Positions 24,288 through 33,340 of a stretch of DNA of 47,089 bases are shown piece after piece. The notes beneath the pieces were generated by a model. It did not search any database. It was given only the letters and a program-made list of their open reading frames with translations, and was not told the DNA's origin. A program made the position numbers and the translations under genes. Each line of letters begins with the position of its first letter. Positions within the stretch are counted from its first letter, which is position 1. Source of the stretch: an uncultured Oscillospiraceae bacterium (GTDB lineage: Bacteria; Bacillota; Clostridia; Oscillospirales; Oscillospiraceae); contig CAJTWF010000018.1 of the NCBI GenBank assembly GCA_910579965.1, positions 1 to 47,089 on the forward strand, in the 5' to 3' direction.

Positions 24288-26042
24288 TTATTTCTTCCGG
24301 ACAGGCGCGGGCGGCATCTGCCAGGCGCTGTGGTCCGTGTGCAGCAGGTGGTGGGCCCGCTCGCCGCAGGGCTTCTCCATGTACTCCCGGTAGAGGGTCT
24401 GGACGTCGCTGTTTTCATGGCTGAAACGGATCTTCTCCTGTTTGTCCATGTCCCACAGCGCGTCCCCGCGGTACTCCGCCAGCTCCTCGCCGTCCACAAT
24501 GGGCTGTCCGCCGCCGCCGGCGCAGCCGCCCGGGCAGGCCATGACCTCTACGAAGTCGTAGCTCACGTCCCCGCGGCGGATGGCCTCCATCAGCTTCCGG
24601 GCCCGGCCCAGGCTGCTGACCACCGCCACCCGGACCACACCGGCCCCGGGGATGTTGAAGGCGGCCTCCTTCCAGCCGTCGTGGTCCATCCCGCGCACAG
24701 CCCGGAAGGTGTCCGCGTTGGGGTTGCGTCCGGTGACCAGATAGTAGGCGCTGCGCAGGGCCGCGTCCATCACGCCGCCGGTAGCGCCGAACACCACTGC
24801 CGCGCCGGTGGCGGTGCCCAGGGGGCTGTCGAACGCCTCCTCCGGCAGGTTCTCCACCAGGATCTTGTCCGCCCGGACCATCCGGACCAGCTCCCGGGTG
24901 GTGAGCACCACGTCCACGTCCGGGTCCCCGCAGGCGTCCCGCAGGGGCTCCAGAGCCGCCTCCGCCTTCTTGGCAAGGCAGGGCATGATGGACACCACCC
25001 GCATCTTGTGGGGGTCCAGCCCCATCTTCTCCGCGAAGTAGCTCTTGGCCACTGCGCCGAACATCTGCTGGGGCGACTTGGATGTGGAGAGATTGGCGGT
25101 GAACTCCGGGTAGTTGGACTTGACGAACCGGACCCAGCCGGGGCAGCAGGAGGTGAACATGGGCCATTGGTACTGATCCCGGTGGGTGAACCGCTCCACA
25201 AACTCGCTGCCCTCCTCCATGATGGTCAGGTCAGCGGCGAAATTGGTGTCAAAGACGTAGTGGAAGCCCAGCCGCTTCAGGGCCGCCACCATCTTCCGGG
25301 TGGCGGCGGGGCCCGGCTCCAGCCCCATCTCCTCGGCCCAGGCCACCCGGACCGCCGGGGCCACCTGGACCACCGTGGTGAGGGAGCCGTCGGCAAGGAT
25401 GTCCAGCACCGGCTCCGTGTCGTCCCTCTCCCGGAGGGCTGCGGTGGGGCAGTGGGTGACGCACTGGCCGCAGAAGGCGCAGTCCGCGTCGGTGATCCGC
25501 CGGTTTTGGCTGACGTTCACCGTCACCCGGGAGCCTGTGCCGGCCAGATCCCAGATGTGCAGGTCCTGGATCTTGTCGCACACCTGGATGCAGCGCATAC
25601 ACTTGATGCACTTGCTCTCCTGGCGGATCAGAGGCGTTTTCCGGTCCCAGATCTCCTTGCGGATGTTGATGGGATAGGGGATGTAGAGCAGATTGGCGTC
25701 CATGGCCAGCTTTTGCAGGGAGCAGTTGCCGTTGCGGGTGCAGAAGGCGCACTGGCAGTCGTGCTGGGAGAGAATGAGGCGCAGATTGGTCCGCCGGGCC
25801 GCCCGGACCCGGGGGGAGTTGGTGTACACAACCATGCCATCGTGAACGGGCTCGTCGCAGGCCGTCACCAGCCGGTCCACGCCCTCCACCTCCACTACGC
25901 ACACCCGGCAGGCCCCGATCTCGTTGAGGCCCTTCCAGTAGCACAGGCTGGGAATGGGGAATCCGGACGCCTTGGCGGCCTCCAGGATGGTGGCGCCCTC
26001 CTGTACCTCCACAGCGGCGCCGTTGATGGTGATCTTTACCAT
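24288..26042 (-). CDS. hydA: [FeFe] hydrogenase, NADH-linked type (HydA)
   Basis: The 584-residue protein carries the whole electron chain. It has an N-terminal [2Fe-2S] domain (C34, C45, C48, C62), a His-Cys3 [4Fe-4S] site (H94, C98, C101, C107) and two ferredoxin clusters (C145-C155, C188-C198). The H-cluster motifs are TSCCPGW (C299, C300), MPCLAKK (C355) and MACPGGCAGGGGQP (C503, C507). C299, C300 and C355 have the same numbers as in Clostridium pasteurianum hydrogenase I. It would make or oxidise H2 in the cytoplasm. The start overlaps the upstream flavoprotein gene by 7 bases, suggesting a complex. HydB and HydC homologues are absent here. Confidence 0.94.
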   Translation of the reverse strand: MVKITINGAAVEVQEGATILEAAKASGFPIPSLCYWKGLNEIGACRVCVVEVEGVDRLVTACDEPVHDGMVVYTNSPRVRAARRTNLRLILSQHDCQCAFCTRNGNCSLQKLAMDANLLYIPYPINIRKEIWDRKTPLIRQESKCIKCMRCIQVCDKIQDLHIWDLAGTGSRVTVNVSQNRRITDADCAFCGQCVTHCPTAALRERDDTEPVLDILADGSLTTVVQVAPAVRVAWAEEMGLEPGPAATRKMVAALKRLGFHYVFDTNFAADLTIMEEGSEFVERFTHRDQYQWPMFTSCCPGWVRFVKSNYPEFTANLSTSKSPQQMFGAVAKSYFAEKMGLDPHKMRVVSIMPCLAKKAEAALEPLRDACGDPDVDVVLTTRELVRMVRADKILVENLPEEAFDSPLGTATGAAVVFGATGGVMDAALRSAYYLVTGRNPNADTFRAVRGMDHDGWKEAAFNIPGAGVVRVAVVSSLGRARKLMEAIRRGDVSYDFVEVMACPGGCAGGGGQPIVDGEELAEYRGDALWDMDKQEKIRFSHENSDVQTLYREYMEKPCGERAHHLLHTDHSAWQMPPAPVRKK

Positions 26043-27874
26043 GCCTGTTTTCTCCCTCCTTTGAAGCTGCCGTAGCCAAAGCGGTCACAGCGCAGGCACC
26101 GGGAGCTCTCCTCCTCCGCCCCCTGGTCCGTCAGGCCGCACTCAATGCAATGAAAGTCGTTCTTCCGCTCGCCGGCCTCCCGTTCCGTGGTGTTGACCCG
26201 GCCGTGGGGGGCCTTGTTTTGCAGGGCCGGGGCGGGGATGGACACGTCCACGGAGATCTCATGGTGGAAGCCCAGGTATTCGTCGATATTGGCGGCGGCC
26301 ACCTTGCCGGCGGCGATGGCCTTGATGGCGGAGGCGGGGCCGGTGACGCAGTCGCCCCCGGCAAACACGCCGTCCATGTCCGTCTTGGCCAACGTGGAGT
26401 CGCTGAGGGCCTCGATGGTTCCCCGGTGGATGGGGATTCCGGCGTGCTCAAAGGCCATGGTCTCAATGCCCTGGCCCACGGCCACCACCACAATGTCGGC
26501 GGGGATGCGGATCTCGGGCTGGAGGGCGTTCTGGGGTACGGGCCGGCCGGAGCGGATCTGGCCGGGGATCTGGGGCTGAACCCAGAGAGCCGCGGCCCGT
26601 CCGTCCTCGCCGGCCTCGATGCGCACAGGGGCCATGAGGGTCAGCAGCTCCACGCCCTCGGCAACAGCCCCCTCCACCTCCACAGGCAGAGCGGTCATGT
26701 CCACCTGGCGGCGGCGGTAGACGCAGGAGACCTTCTCCGCGCCCAGGCGCACCGCGCTGCGGGTCACGTCCATGGCCACGTTGCCGCCGCCGATGACCAC
26801 GATCTTTTTGCCGGTGAAATCGGGCATCTCGTTGTCACCGATGGCCCGGAGCATCTCCACCGCACTGACCACGCCGGGGCTCTCCTCGCCGGGAATGCCG
26901 GTTTTCTTGTCGGTGTGAGCGCCGATGGAGATGTAGATGCTGTCGTACTGTCCCCGCAGCTGCTCAAACTGGATATCCTTACCCACATCCACCTCGGTGT
27001 GGACGGTGATGCCCAGGGAGAGGATGGAGTTGATCTCCTGGTCCAGCTTTTCCCGGGGGAAGCGGTAGCTGGGGATACCGTAGCGCAGCATCCCGCCCAG
27101 CTGGCGGCGCTTCTCGTACACGTCTACCTCGTGGCCCATGAGGGCCAGGTAGTAGGCGGCGGAGAGGCCGCCGGGGCCGCCGCCGATGACGGCCACCCGC
27201 TTGCCCGTGGGGGCGGCGCACAGGGGCTGAGCCACGTCGCCCGCCGTGTCCACGGCGTAGCGCTTCAGCCCGCGGATGTTCATGGCGTCGTCGATCATGT
27301 TCCGGCGGCAGCGGGCCTCGCAGGGGTGCTCGCATATGTAGGCGCAGGCCACAGGGAAGGGGTTGTCCTTGCGGATGAGGCGGATGGCGTCCTCGCAGCG
27401 GCCGGCGCTGATGAGGGCGATATAGCCGGGGATGTCGATGCCGGCCGGGCACAGGGCCACGCAGGGGACCGGATTCTCCAGGTTGCCCAGGCATCGGTGG
27501 TTATGGATGTGCTCCCAGTAGTCGTCCGCGAAGCCACGGACGCCGTCCAGCACCAGCTGGGCGGCATGGCGGCCGATGGCGCAGGCGGCGGTGGAGGCGA
27601 TGGACTGGGCGGTCTCCTCGATAAACTCCATGTGCCGGGGCTTTGCCCGTCCCTCCAGCACATCGCCCAGCAGGATGGACAGCTGACCCAGGCCAACCCG
27701 GCAGGGGACGCACTTCCCGCAGGTTTGGGCGTGGCAGAGGTTCAAAAAGTTCATGGCCATGTCCACCGGACACAGGCCCGGCGGCGACGCGGCGATGCGC
27801 CGCTCCATGTCGTGGTAGAGCTGGTCTACCATCATCTGCGCCCGATCCGGGGTTTTGATGTCTAATCGGCTCAA
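26036..27874 (-). CDS. NuoF-C / GltD-type NAD(P)H:acceptor flavoprotein paired with the hydrogenase
   Basis: From a TTG start at 27874 (8 bases from AAGGGAG) the product is 612 residues. Residues 45-125 resemble the C-terminal iron-sulfur part of NuoF (C52, C55, C58, C98). Residues 135-200 hold a GltD-like double [4Fe-4S] site (C138, C142, C177, C181, C185, C189). Two Rossmann motifs follow, GGGPGGLSAA (231-240) for FAD and GGGNVAMDV (362-370) for NAD(P)H. A C-terminal cysteine cluster (C576-C596) ends it. This matches SfrB/NfnB-like subunits that pass electrons between NAD(P)H and iron-sulfur partners. It overlaps hydA, so an NAD(P)H-dependent hydrogenase complex is likely. A reading extended to 28144 is excluded by the promoter at 27983-28011. 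Confidence 0.85.
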   Translation of the reverse strand: MSRLDIKTPDRAQMMVDQLYHDMERRIAASPPGLCPVDMAMNFLNLCHAQTCGKCVPCRVGLGQLSILLGDVLEGRAKPRHMEFIEETAQSIASTAACAIGRHAAQLVLDGVRGFADDYWEHIHNHRCLGNLENPVPCVALCPAGIDIPGYIALISAGRCEDAIRLIRKDNPFPVACAYICEHPCEARCRRNMIDDAMNIRGLKRYAVDTAGDVAQPLCAAPTGKRVAVIGGGPGGLSAAYYLALMGHEVDVYEKRRQLGGMLRYGIPSYRFPREKLDQEINSILSLGITVHTEVDVGKDIQFEQLRGQYDSIYISIGAHTDKKTGIPGEESPGVVSAVEMLRAIGDNEMPDFTGKKIVVIGGGNVAMDVTRSAVRLGAEKVSCVYRRRQVDMTALPVEVEGAVAEGVELLTLMAPVRIEAGEDGRAAALWVQPQIPGQIRSGRPVPQNALQPEIRIPADIVVVAVGQGIETMAFEHAGIPIHRGTIEALSDSTLAKTDMDGVFAGGDCVTGPASAIKAIAAGKVAAANIDEYLGFHHEISVDVSIPAPALQNKAPHGRVNTTEREAGERKNDFHCIECGLTDQGAEEESSRCLRCDRFGYGSFKGGRKQAW

Positions 27875-28633
27875 TGTGTACACTCCCTTCTGTTTTCGTC
27901 GCTGTTGCGTGAGATGATCGATCCGGCGGCAGCCGTGGCCTGAAGGAGCTTGATTCGAGGCGGCGGTGTTCGCTTGGGTTATAGTATAAATGCTTATGTT
28001 CGCTATGTCAATATGGGGGTGGGAGGGGGCAGAGCAATTGAACGAGTAAAAAGATTGTGAACAAAGAGCAGCAGCGATGACTTTATCGAGGAAAGCATCA
28101 TCCAGTAAACATTTGAACTGCTTATCAGAGAAACTGCCCTTCAAAGAGGACCGCGCTTTCGAGAGATTGCAGGCCCAATGGCGGAGGACATTTAAGGAAG
28201 CTCTGATTTAATTGAGCCTTTTCCTTTGAGGCAAATCTATGGTAAAATGGGAATATCAAAGGGAAGGGGTAAGAAGAGATGAAGCAGGTAAGTTATACGG
28301 ACATGGAATACAGCTGCCGGAAGAAGAAAACAAAGCGGGAGGAATTTCTGGAGATCATGGAAGAGATTAGACCTCTTGCGAAATTAGATAGTGTCTACAT
28401 GAATTACGTGTGAATGGCAGCCCATATCTATTTATTTGCGTGGCGTTTTCCATCTGCGTGAAGGCCAATGTCCGGGATGACGCTGAGGTAGAGCTTGCGT
28501 TGGCAAATGGTGCAGTATATTTTCGATGAGTTTTTCTTCCACAAAGTCATTCTTATCACTATTGTATCAGTTCTCTCTATTTTCTTCGTCTATTGATTCA
28601 TACTTTAAGCAAAAAATAAAGGAGACGATCGCC
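27875..28633. promoter_or_regulatory. Hydrogenase promoter region and IS remnant gap
   Basis: This 759-base gap holds a near-consensus promoter for the hydrogenase operon on the minus strand: TTGACA (28011-28006), 17-base spacer, TATACT (27988-27983). That leaves a leader of roughly 100 bases. Further right it contains an IS5-type transposase fragment (28279-28413). The 28,020-28,200 and 28,414-28,600 stretches are AT-rich and look like decayed sequence; I see no intact gene in them. A weak plus-strand promoter (TTGCGT near 28,495 and TATTTT) may serve the DUF3786 gene. Confidence 0.65.
28194..28413 (+). mobile_element. IS5-family transposase remnant
   Basis: A 44-residue reading frame at 28279-28413 (MKQVSYTDMEYSCRKKKTKR...) matches the N-terminal KKTKREEFLExM pattern of IS5-family transposases, then hits a stop. 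The upstream GGAAGCTCTGATTT at 28,197 looks like an insertion-sequence end. The remainder of the transposase is missing, so this is a dead fragment. Confidence 0.65.
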
Positions 28634-29266
28634 ATGGAAAAGGTATCGAACTACGAGGTACAGCGCCGGCAGTGGCAGCGGCGGTTCCTGGACATGGACC
28701 ACGCCGCGCTGTGCCGGAGGCTCCCGGAGCTGGAGGAGACGGCAGACCAGCTGCGGCTGTGGCACTTTGGCCGCCAGTTCGCTGTGAGCAGGGAGGACGG
28801 GGCCATCCGCTGCCTCAGCGATGACGGGCCTGTGTCCTACAACGAGCAGATGAACATCTACACCCTGTTCCACTACTGCGTCCCCGGCGCCCGGCTCACC
28901 GGGGAGTGGCTGCCCTTCCGGGACCTGCGCCACGCCTCCCCCTTTGCCGCCGCCTTCCAGCGGGGGATCGTCCTGCCCCTGGCCAGGACCTTCTCCGGAC
29001 GCGGTGACCTGCTGCCGGCGGCGGTGGAGCGGCTGCGGGGGGTGCGGATCTCCGACAGCGGGTTCCAGCTCCCCGCCTTCGCCTGCATCCCCATGCGGCT
29101 GAACTTCTGGGAGGGGGACGAGGAGTTTGAGGCCCAGGCCAACCTCCTCTTTGACCGCAGCGCCACGGATTTCATCCACGTGGAGAGCGTCGTCACCATC
29201 GCCTCGGAGGGCGTCCGCCGCCTGGCGGAGGCAGCGGGGCTGGGGATGGACAGGCAGTCCCTGTGA
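28634..29266 (+). CDS. DUF3786 domain protein
   Basis: The 210-residue soluble protein fits DUF3786, with a central segment of the form EQMNIYTLFHYCVPGARLTGEWLPFRDL. Genes of this family are often found near corrinoid and one-carbon metabolism genes in anaerobes; the function is unknown. ATG 28634 follows AAAGGAGACGATC. An upstream frame extension is AT-rich and not coding-like. It ends 109 bases before the RACo-like gene, which has its own promoter. Confidence 0.75.
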   Translation: MEKVSNYEVQRRQWQRRFLDMDHAALCRRLPELEETADQLRLWHFGRQFAVSREDGAIRCLSDDGPVSYNEQMNIYTLFHYCVPGARLTGEWLPFRDLRHASPFAAAFQRGIVLPLARTFSGRGDLLPAAVERLRGVRISDSGFQLPAFACIPMRLNFWEGDEEFEAQANLLFDRSATDFIHVESVVTIASEGVRRLAEAAGLGMDRQSL

Positions 29267-29291
29267 GCGGTCCTCCGGGATTGTTTATTTC

Positions 29292-29320
29292 TTGACAAAG
29301 TGGCGGAGCCCGGATATAAT
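29292..29320 (+). promoter_or_regulatory. Consensus sigma-70 promoter of the RACo-like gene
   Basis: TTGACA (29292-29297) and TATAAT (29315-29320) are separated by exactly 17 bases. Both hexamers are perfect consensus. The start codon is 56 bases downstream, behind AAGGAAGGAAA. Confidence 0.85.
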
Positions 29321-29375
29321 ACAATTATATACCATCCAGCGCCGAAATCCTGTATATATAAGGAAGGAAAACGCT

Positions 29376-31307
29376 ATGTTTACCATTACGTTCCGCTTTG
29401 AGAGCGGCGAGCCTGTCGTCATCTCCGCCAACGCGGGAGAGAAGCTCCTGGACGTGGCCCGGAAGGCCAACGTGGCCATCGACGCCCCCTGCTCCGGCAA
29501 CGGCGTGTGCGGCAAGTGCCGGGTCCGGCTGGTCTCCGGCTACCTGGACGCCCCCATCAACCGCCATATCACCAGCGAGGAGTACGCCGCCGGCTGGCGG
29601 CTGGCCTGCCTGGCTCAGATCAGCGGCGACGCGGAGATCGAGGTGCCTGACATCGCCTCCGCCTACCGCAGCCGCATGAAGATGGCGGACCTCTCCTCCC
29701 CGGAGGAGATCGCCATCTTTGAGGATCTGCGCCGCCAGCTGGAGGAGGCGGGCCTCGCCTTTGGCAGCGACATCAGCTTCCTGCGCCTGGAGCTGACCGA
29801 GCCAACCCTGGAGGACACCATGCCGGACAATGAGCGGCTGCTGCGGGCCATCGAGGCGGCCACGGGCGTGGACGCGAGCGCCATCATGCTGCCCTACTCC
29901 GTGCTCAAGGATCTGAGCTGGGTGCTGCGGGAGAGCGAGTTCCAGGTCAAGTGCGTCATCAGCCGGGACGGGGAGCGCATTCTGGTGCGGGACGTGCTGC
30001 CTCAGAGCAACACCGATCCCCTGGTGGGCTTCGCCCTGGACCTGGGCACCACCTCCCTGGCCGGCGTGCTGGTGGATCTGGAGACCGGCCGCATCCTGGC
30101 CAAGGCCAGCGGCGGCAACGGCCAGATCCGCTACGGCGCGGACGTTATCAACCGCATCATCGAATCCGACAAGCTGGGGGGCCGGAAGCGGCTCCAGGAC
30201 GCGGTCATCAAGGAGTCCATCATCCCCATGCTGGCCTCCATGTACCGCTCCGCCGGCATCAACCCCCGCCGCATCTACCGCATGGTCCTGGCGGGCAACA
30301 CCACCATGAACCACCTGCTGCTGGGGCTCCACGCGGACCCCATCCGCATGGAACCCTTTGTCCCCAGCTTCTTCCGTACCGACTACCTGTATGTGCGGGA
30401 CATCAAGCTGAAGATGAACCCCCTGGCGGAGCTCATTGTGGCGCCCAACATCGGCAGCTACGTGGGCGGGGACATCACCGCCGGAGCCCTGGTGTCCATG
30501 ATCTGGAACCGGCCGGAGATGAGCCTGTTCATTGATCTGGGCACCAACGGGGAGCTGGTGTTCGGCAACAGCGAGTTTCTCATGAGCTGCGCCTGCTCCG
30601 CCGGCCCCGCCTTTGAGGGCGGCGACATCTCCTGCGGCATGCGGGCTACCGATGGCGCGGTGGAGGCCTGCACCATCGACAGGGAGACCATGGAGCCCTC
30701 CATGACCGTGGTGGGCGGCGCGGCCCCGGCGGGCATCTGCGGCAGCGGCATCATCGACGTGATCGCCGAGCTCTTCCGCTGCGGCATCATCAACGGCAAG
30801 GGTAAGTTCATCCGGGAGGGAGCCCGGATCCTCCATGACGAGCACGGCATGGGCTCCTATGTTCTGGCCTGGAAGAAGGACACCGGCGGGGTGAAGGACG
30901 TGGTCATCAACGAGGTGGACATTGATAACTTCATCCGGGCCAAGGGGGCCATCTTCTCCGCCACCCAGACCATGCTGGCCTCCCTGGGCTTCGACGCGTC
31001 GGTGATTGAACGGGTGTACGTGGCCGGGGGCATCGGCAGCGGCATCAACATGAAAAACGCCGTCACCATCGGCATGTTCCCGGACATCCCCCTGGAGAAC
31101 TTCCACTACATCGGCAACTCCTCCCAGACCGGCGCCTACGCCATGCTCCTGAGCAGCCAGGCACGGGAGAAGGTCTTTGAGCTGGGCCGGTCCATGACGT
31201 ATCTGGAGCTGAGCAACGAGCCGGGATACATGGACGAGTTTGTGGCCGCCTGCTTCCTGCCCCACACTGACAGCGGCCTGTTCCCCAGCGTCCATGTGGA
31301 CCCATGA
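29376..31307 (+). CDS. RACo-like ASKHA-domain [2Fe-2S] protein (corrinoid activator family, DUF4445)
   Basis: The 643-residue protein begins with a plant-type [2Fe-2S] domain (C39, C45, C48, C78). It continues through a linker domain into a large ASKHA ATPase-like domain with ALDLGTTSLAG near residue 220 and FIDLGTNGELV further on. This is the layout of RACo, which uses ATP hydrolysis to reduce inactive cob(II)alamin to cob(I)alamin in corrinoid proteins of methyltransferase systems. No corrinoid protein or methyltransferase is in the window, so the target is unknown. The stop overlaps the start of a cysteine-rich small gene (ATGA). Confidence 0.88.
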   Translation: MFTITFRFESGEPVVISANAGEKLLDVARKANVAIDAPCSGNGVCGKCRVRLVSGYLDAPINRHITSEEYAAGWRLACLAQISGDAEIEVPDIASAYRSRMKMADLSSPEEIAIFEDLRRQLEEAGLAFGSDISFLRLELTEPTLEDTMPDNERLLRAIEAATGVDASAIMLPYSVLKDLSWVLRESEFQVKCVISRDGERILVRDVLPQSNTDPLVGFALDLGTTSLAGVLVDLETGRILAKASGGNGQIRYGADVINRIIESDKLGGRKRLQDAVIKESIIPMLASMYRSAGINPRRIYRMVLAGNTTMNHLLLGLHADPIRMEPFVPSFFRTDYLYVRDIKLKMNPLAELIVAPNIGSYVGGDITAGALVSMIWNRPEMSLFIDLGTNGELVFGNSEFLMSCACSAGPAFEGGDISCGMRATDGAVEACTIDRETMEPSMTVVGGAAPAGICGSGIIDVIAELFRCGIINGKGKFIREGARILHDEHGMGSYVLAWKKDTGGVKDVVINEVDIDNFIRAKGAIFSATQTMLASLGFDASVIERVYVAGGIGSGINMKNAVTIGMFPDIPLENFHYIGNSSQTGAYAMLLSSQAREKVFELGRSMTYLELSNEPGYMDEFVAACFLPHTDSGLFPSVHVDP

Positions 31308-31525
31308 CCCAGACGCTGACGGTGACCTGCCTCAGCTGCGGCTTCTGCACGGCGAAAAATCACTGCGAGACCTGCGGTGCGGATCTGGCCGCCGCCCTTC
31401 TGCGGCGGGATGGAATCTCCGAGGCCGCGGTGAACATCCCTGACCGCACCCTCCGGATCACCCACTCCCTGGACGGGGACGATCTGGAGGATCTGCTGGA
31501 CGGCATGGGCGTGCTGCTGGGGTAG
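31304..31525 (+). CDS. Cysteine-rich small protein coupled to the RACo-like gene
   Basis: The 73-residue protein overlaps the RACo stop by four bases. Five cysteines are packed in its N-terminus (C9, C12, C15, C21, C24; CxxCxxC then CxxC). The rest resembles a ferredoxin-like or heavy-metal-associated fold in outline (ISEAAVNIPDRTLRI, then a DDLEDLLDGMGV helix). Metal or iron-sulfur binding is likely from the cysteines. The partner and function are inferred to relate to the RACo-like protein because of translational coupling. I do not recognise a named family. Confidence 0.65.
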   Translation: MTQTLTVTCLSCGFCTAKNHCETCGADLAAALLRRDGISEAAVNIPDRTLRITHSLDGDDLEDLLDGMGVLLG

Positions 31526-31539
31526 GAGGATATGAATCG

Positions 31540-31578
31540 GATAAGGTCCTGTATTCCCACGGAATACAGGACCTTATC
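31540..31578. terminator. 18-bp perfect hairpin between convergent genes
   Basis: Bases 31540-31557 pair perfectly with 31561-31578 around a 3-base CAC loop. The structure overlaps the fapA stop codon at 31574-31576 and lies 15 bases after the small cysteine-rich gene, so it can serve both strands. No long T tract is present. Confidence 0.65.
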
Positions 31579-33160
31579 GCATCAATATTATGCTCTGCTC
31601 ACAGTGGATATTGCAGTTTTCCTCCTCCAGGGAAATCTCTTCCTTCAGTCTGCCGATCTGGATCTCCAGGGAGGGATACACCTTCTCGCACCGTATCCGC
31701 CCCTTGGTCTTTTTCTCCAGCTCCTTGTGGAGGGCTCTCAGCTCAAGAGTCAGGGCCTCCTGCTTTTCCGTATAGAGCTTCCGCTGCTCCACCAGCTGTG
31801 CCAGCAGCAGCTTCTCCCCCTCCGAAAGGCGGGAGCTCTTTCTCCGCAGGTTGGTGACCGTGTCCCAGAGCATGTCAATCGTCGGCTGTATCTTGGCCAT
31901 CTCCTCCCTGATCCGCTCCCGCGACTCCAGGATATGAGGGGGATACCCAACAGAAAACCGGCTGCGGCCTCCGGCCAGATTGCCCACCCGCTGGCAGAGG
32001 ATGCTGTCACCCGCCCGGATCACGCTGTTCGTAATCAGCCCCCGGCCGCTCATCACATAGACCGTGCCGCCGCAGCGGACGGAGCTGTTGGAGATGGTCT
32101 CCGCGATCAGGCTGGTTCCGGCGTCGATCTCCGCCATCTCCACCACCGGGGTCTGGATCTGGCCGGCGGCGGTCAGGAGGGTCTGGTCCTTTGTTCCATA
32201 GACGCCCTGCTGCACCCGGATGGTCCCGCCGCTGGAGGTGACCCTGGCCCGCCCCACCCGTCCGTTGATGACGATCTCGCCGGTGGCCTCCACGGCAGCC
32301 CCGCCGTCCACATTGCCCCCTATGTAGAGGTTGCCGGAAATCTGGAGCGTGCCCTGAAACTGGTCCAGATCGCCGTCAATGATCTTCTGGGCGTGAATGG
32401 AGAACGTGCCGTCCTCCATGTACAGGATCCCGTCCGCACACGCCACCAGCGTCTGTCCGTCCCTGCTGAGGGCGGTGTTCTCCCCCTGGGACACCTGGGC
32501 GCTGACGGGCCGGGGGCTGGGAAGGACCTGACCCGTTACATCCATGCCGTCCGTCCCCGGCCTGGGGGGATGAATCTGACAGATGACCGTCCCCTTCCGG
32601 ATGGGCTGGAGCTGAACGTCCTGTCCAAACGCCACCTCGCTCCCGTTCTGCACCTCCAGGCGCATATTTCTCCGCCGCGGGAACAGTTCGGTCACGCTGC
32701 CGTCCTCGCCCTCCTGGAACGGCCTTCCCCGGGCCACCGGAAACACATGGAGATATCCCCGGGCGAACTCCGCAGGGATGTCCTGCTGTAAAACCCCATA
32801 ACGAATGCCCTCAAAGTGCATATCCCCCAGAAACTCCTCCAAGGTGATCCCATCCCCGTCGTTCTCAGGGGGCAGCAGACAGGCGTAGGCCAGCAGCCGG
32901 TCCCTGGACAGGAAGAACCGGGCCGCCGCCTTTATGGGCAGCAGCTCGCCCTCCAGAGATTTCGTGTGCCGCTCCCTGCTGGAGGCCTTGAGGGCCCAGA
33001 GGAAGTCCTCCACGGTCTTGCGGTCCTCCGGATACCGCTCCATGGCCTCCTGGCCGCTCTTGTCCAGCTCCGCGAACCGCTTCTTGTAGGGAATGGGGTG
33101 AAAGGGCTCTCTCTCCGGTTCGGCGGCGTCCCTGGAGATAAAACGATCAAAGATTGACAT
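31574..33160 (-). CDS. fapA: FapA (DUF342) family polymer-like beta-helix protein
   Basis: The 528-residue protein matches the FapA/DUF342 family. It has an N-terminal region of about 180 residues, the characteristic RKGTVICQIHPPRPGTDGMDVTG-type segment, a right-handed beta-helix-like stretch of repeated strands (about 235-385), and a C-terminal coiled coil (about 405-500). FapA-type proteins are linked to cell-envelope, flagellar or polysaccharide functions; none is proven. ATG 33160 follows GGAAGGGG. A promoter on the minus strand (TTGATA 33260-33255, TACAAT 33237-33232, 17-base spacer) is well placed. Confidence 0.8.
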   Translation of the reverse strand: MSIFDRFISRDAAEPEREPFHPIPYKKRFAELDKSGQEAMERYPEDRKTVEDFLWALKASSRERHTKSLEGELLPIKAAARFFLSRDRLLAYACLLPPENDGDGITLEEFLGDMHFEGIRYGVLQQDIPAEFARGYLHVFPVARGRPFQEGEDGSVTELFPRRRNMRLEVQNGSEVAFGQDVQLQPIRKGTVICQIHPPRPGTDGMDVTGQVLPSPRPVSAQVSQGENTALSRDGQTLVACADGILYMEDGTFSIHAQKIIDGDLDQFQGTLQISGNLYIGGNVDGGAAVEATGEIVINGRVGRARVTSSGGTIRVQQGVYGTKDQTLLTAAGQIQTPVVEMAEIDAGTSLIAETISNSSVRCGGTVYVMSGRGLITNSVIRAGDSILCQRVGNLAGGRSRFSVGYPPHILESRERIREEMAKIQPTIDMLWDTVTNLRRKSSRLSEGEKLLLAQLVEQRKLYTEKQEALTLELRALHKELEKKTKGRIRCEKVYPSLEIQIGRLKEEISLEEENCNIHCEQSIILMR

Positions 33161-33340
33161 GACCCATCCCCTTCCTGCTCCTTTGGTTTCTGTGGACAGC
33201 TGAAATCCGTACGCCCCCATCATGGATTATTATTGTATCATCCCTATGGGAAATTATCAAGTACTAGTATCTTATCAAGTTAGTAAATAGAAGCAGCGTA
33301 AGCGCAGAGGATGTGGTAAAGTATCAGCGGGTGATGAACA

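Noticed and set aside
24330..26075. Long open frame opposite hydA (581 residues)
   Set aside because: It is the antisense shadow of a high-GC gene. The product is rich in His, Gly, Ala and Val without motifs, and hydA is certain.
26150..27865. Long open frame opposite the flavoprotein (571 residues)
   Set aside because: It is an antisense shadow with low-complexity composition. The flavoprotein motifs on the minus strand are clear.
27875..28144. N-terminal extension of the flavoprotein up to ATG 28144
   Set aside because: The extension spans a near-consensus promoter, has low-quality AT-rich sequence and no Shine-Dalgarno. TTG 27874 is better.
28077..28211. A 44-residue plus-strand frame upstream of the IS5 remnant
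   Set aside because: There is no recognisable family, no Shine-Dalgarno, and the surrounding DNA is decayed.
29325..31295. Long open frame opposite the RACo-like gene (656 residues)
   Set aside because: It has the same shadow composition (His/Gln/Val/Gly rich), no Shine-Dalgarno and no motifs.
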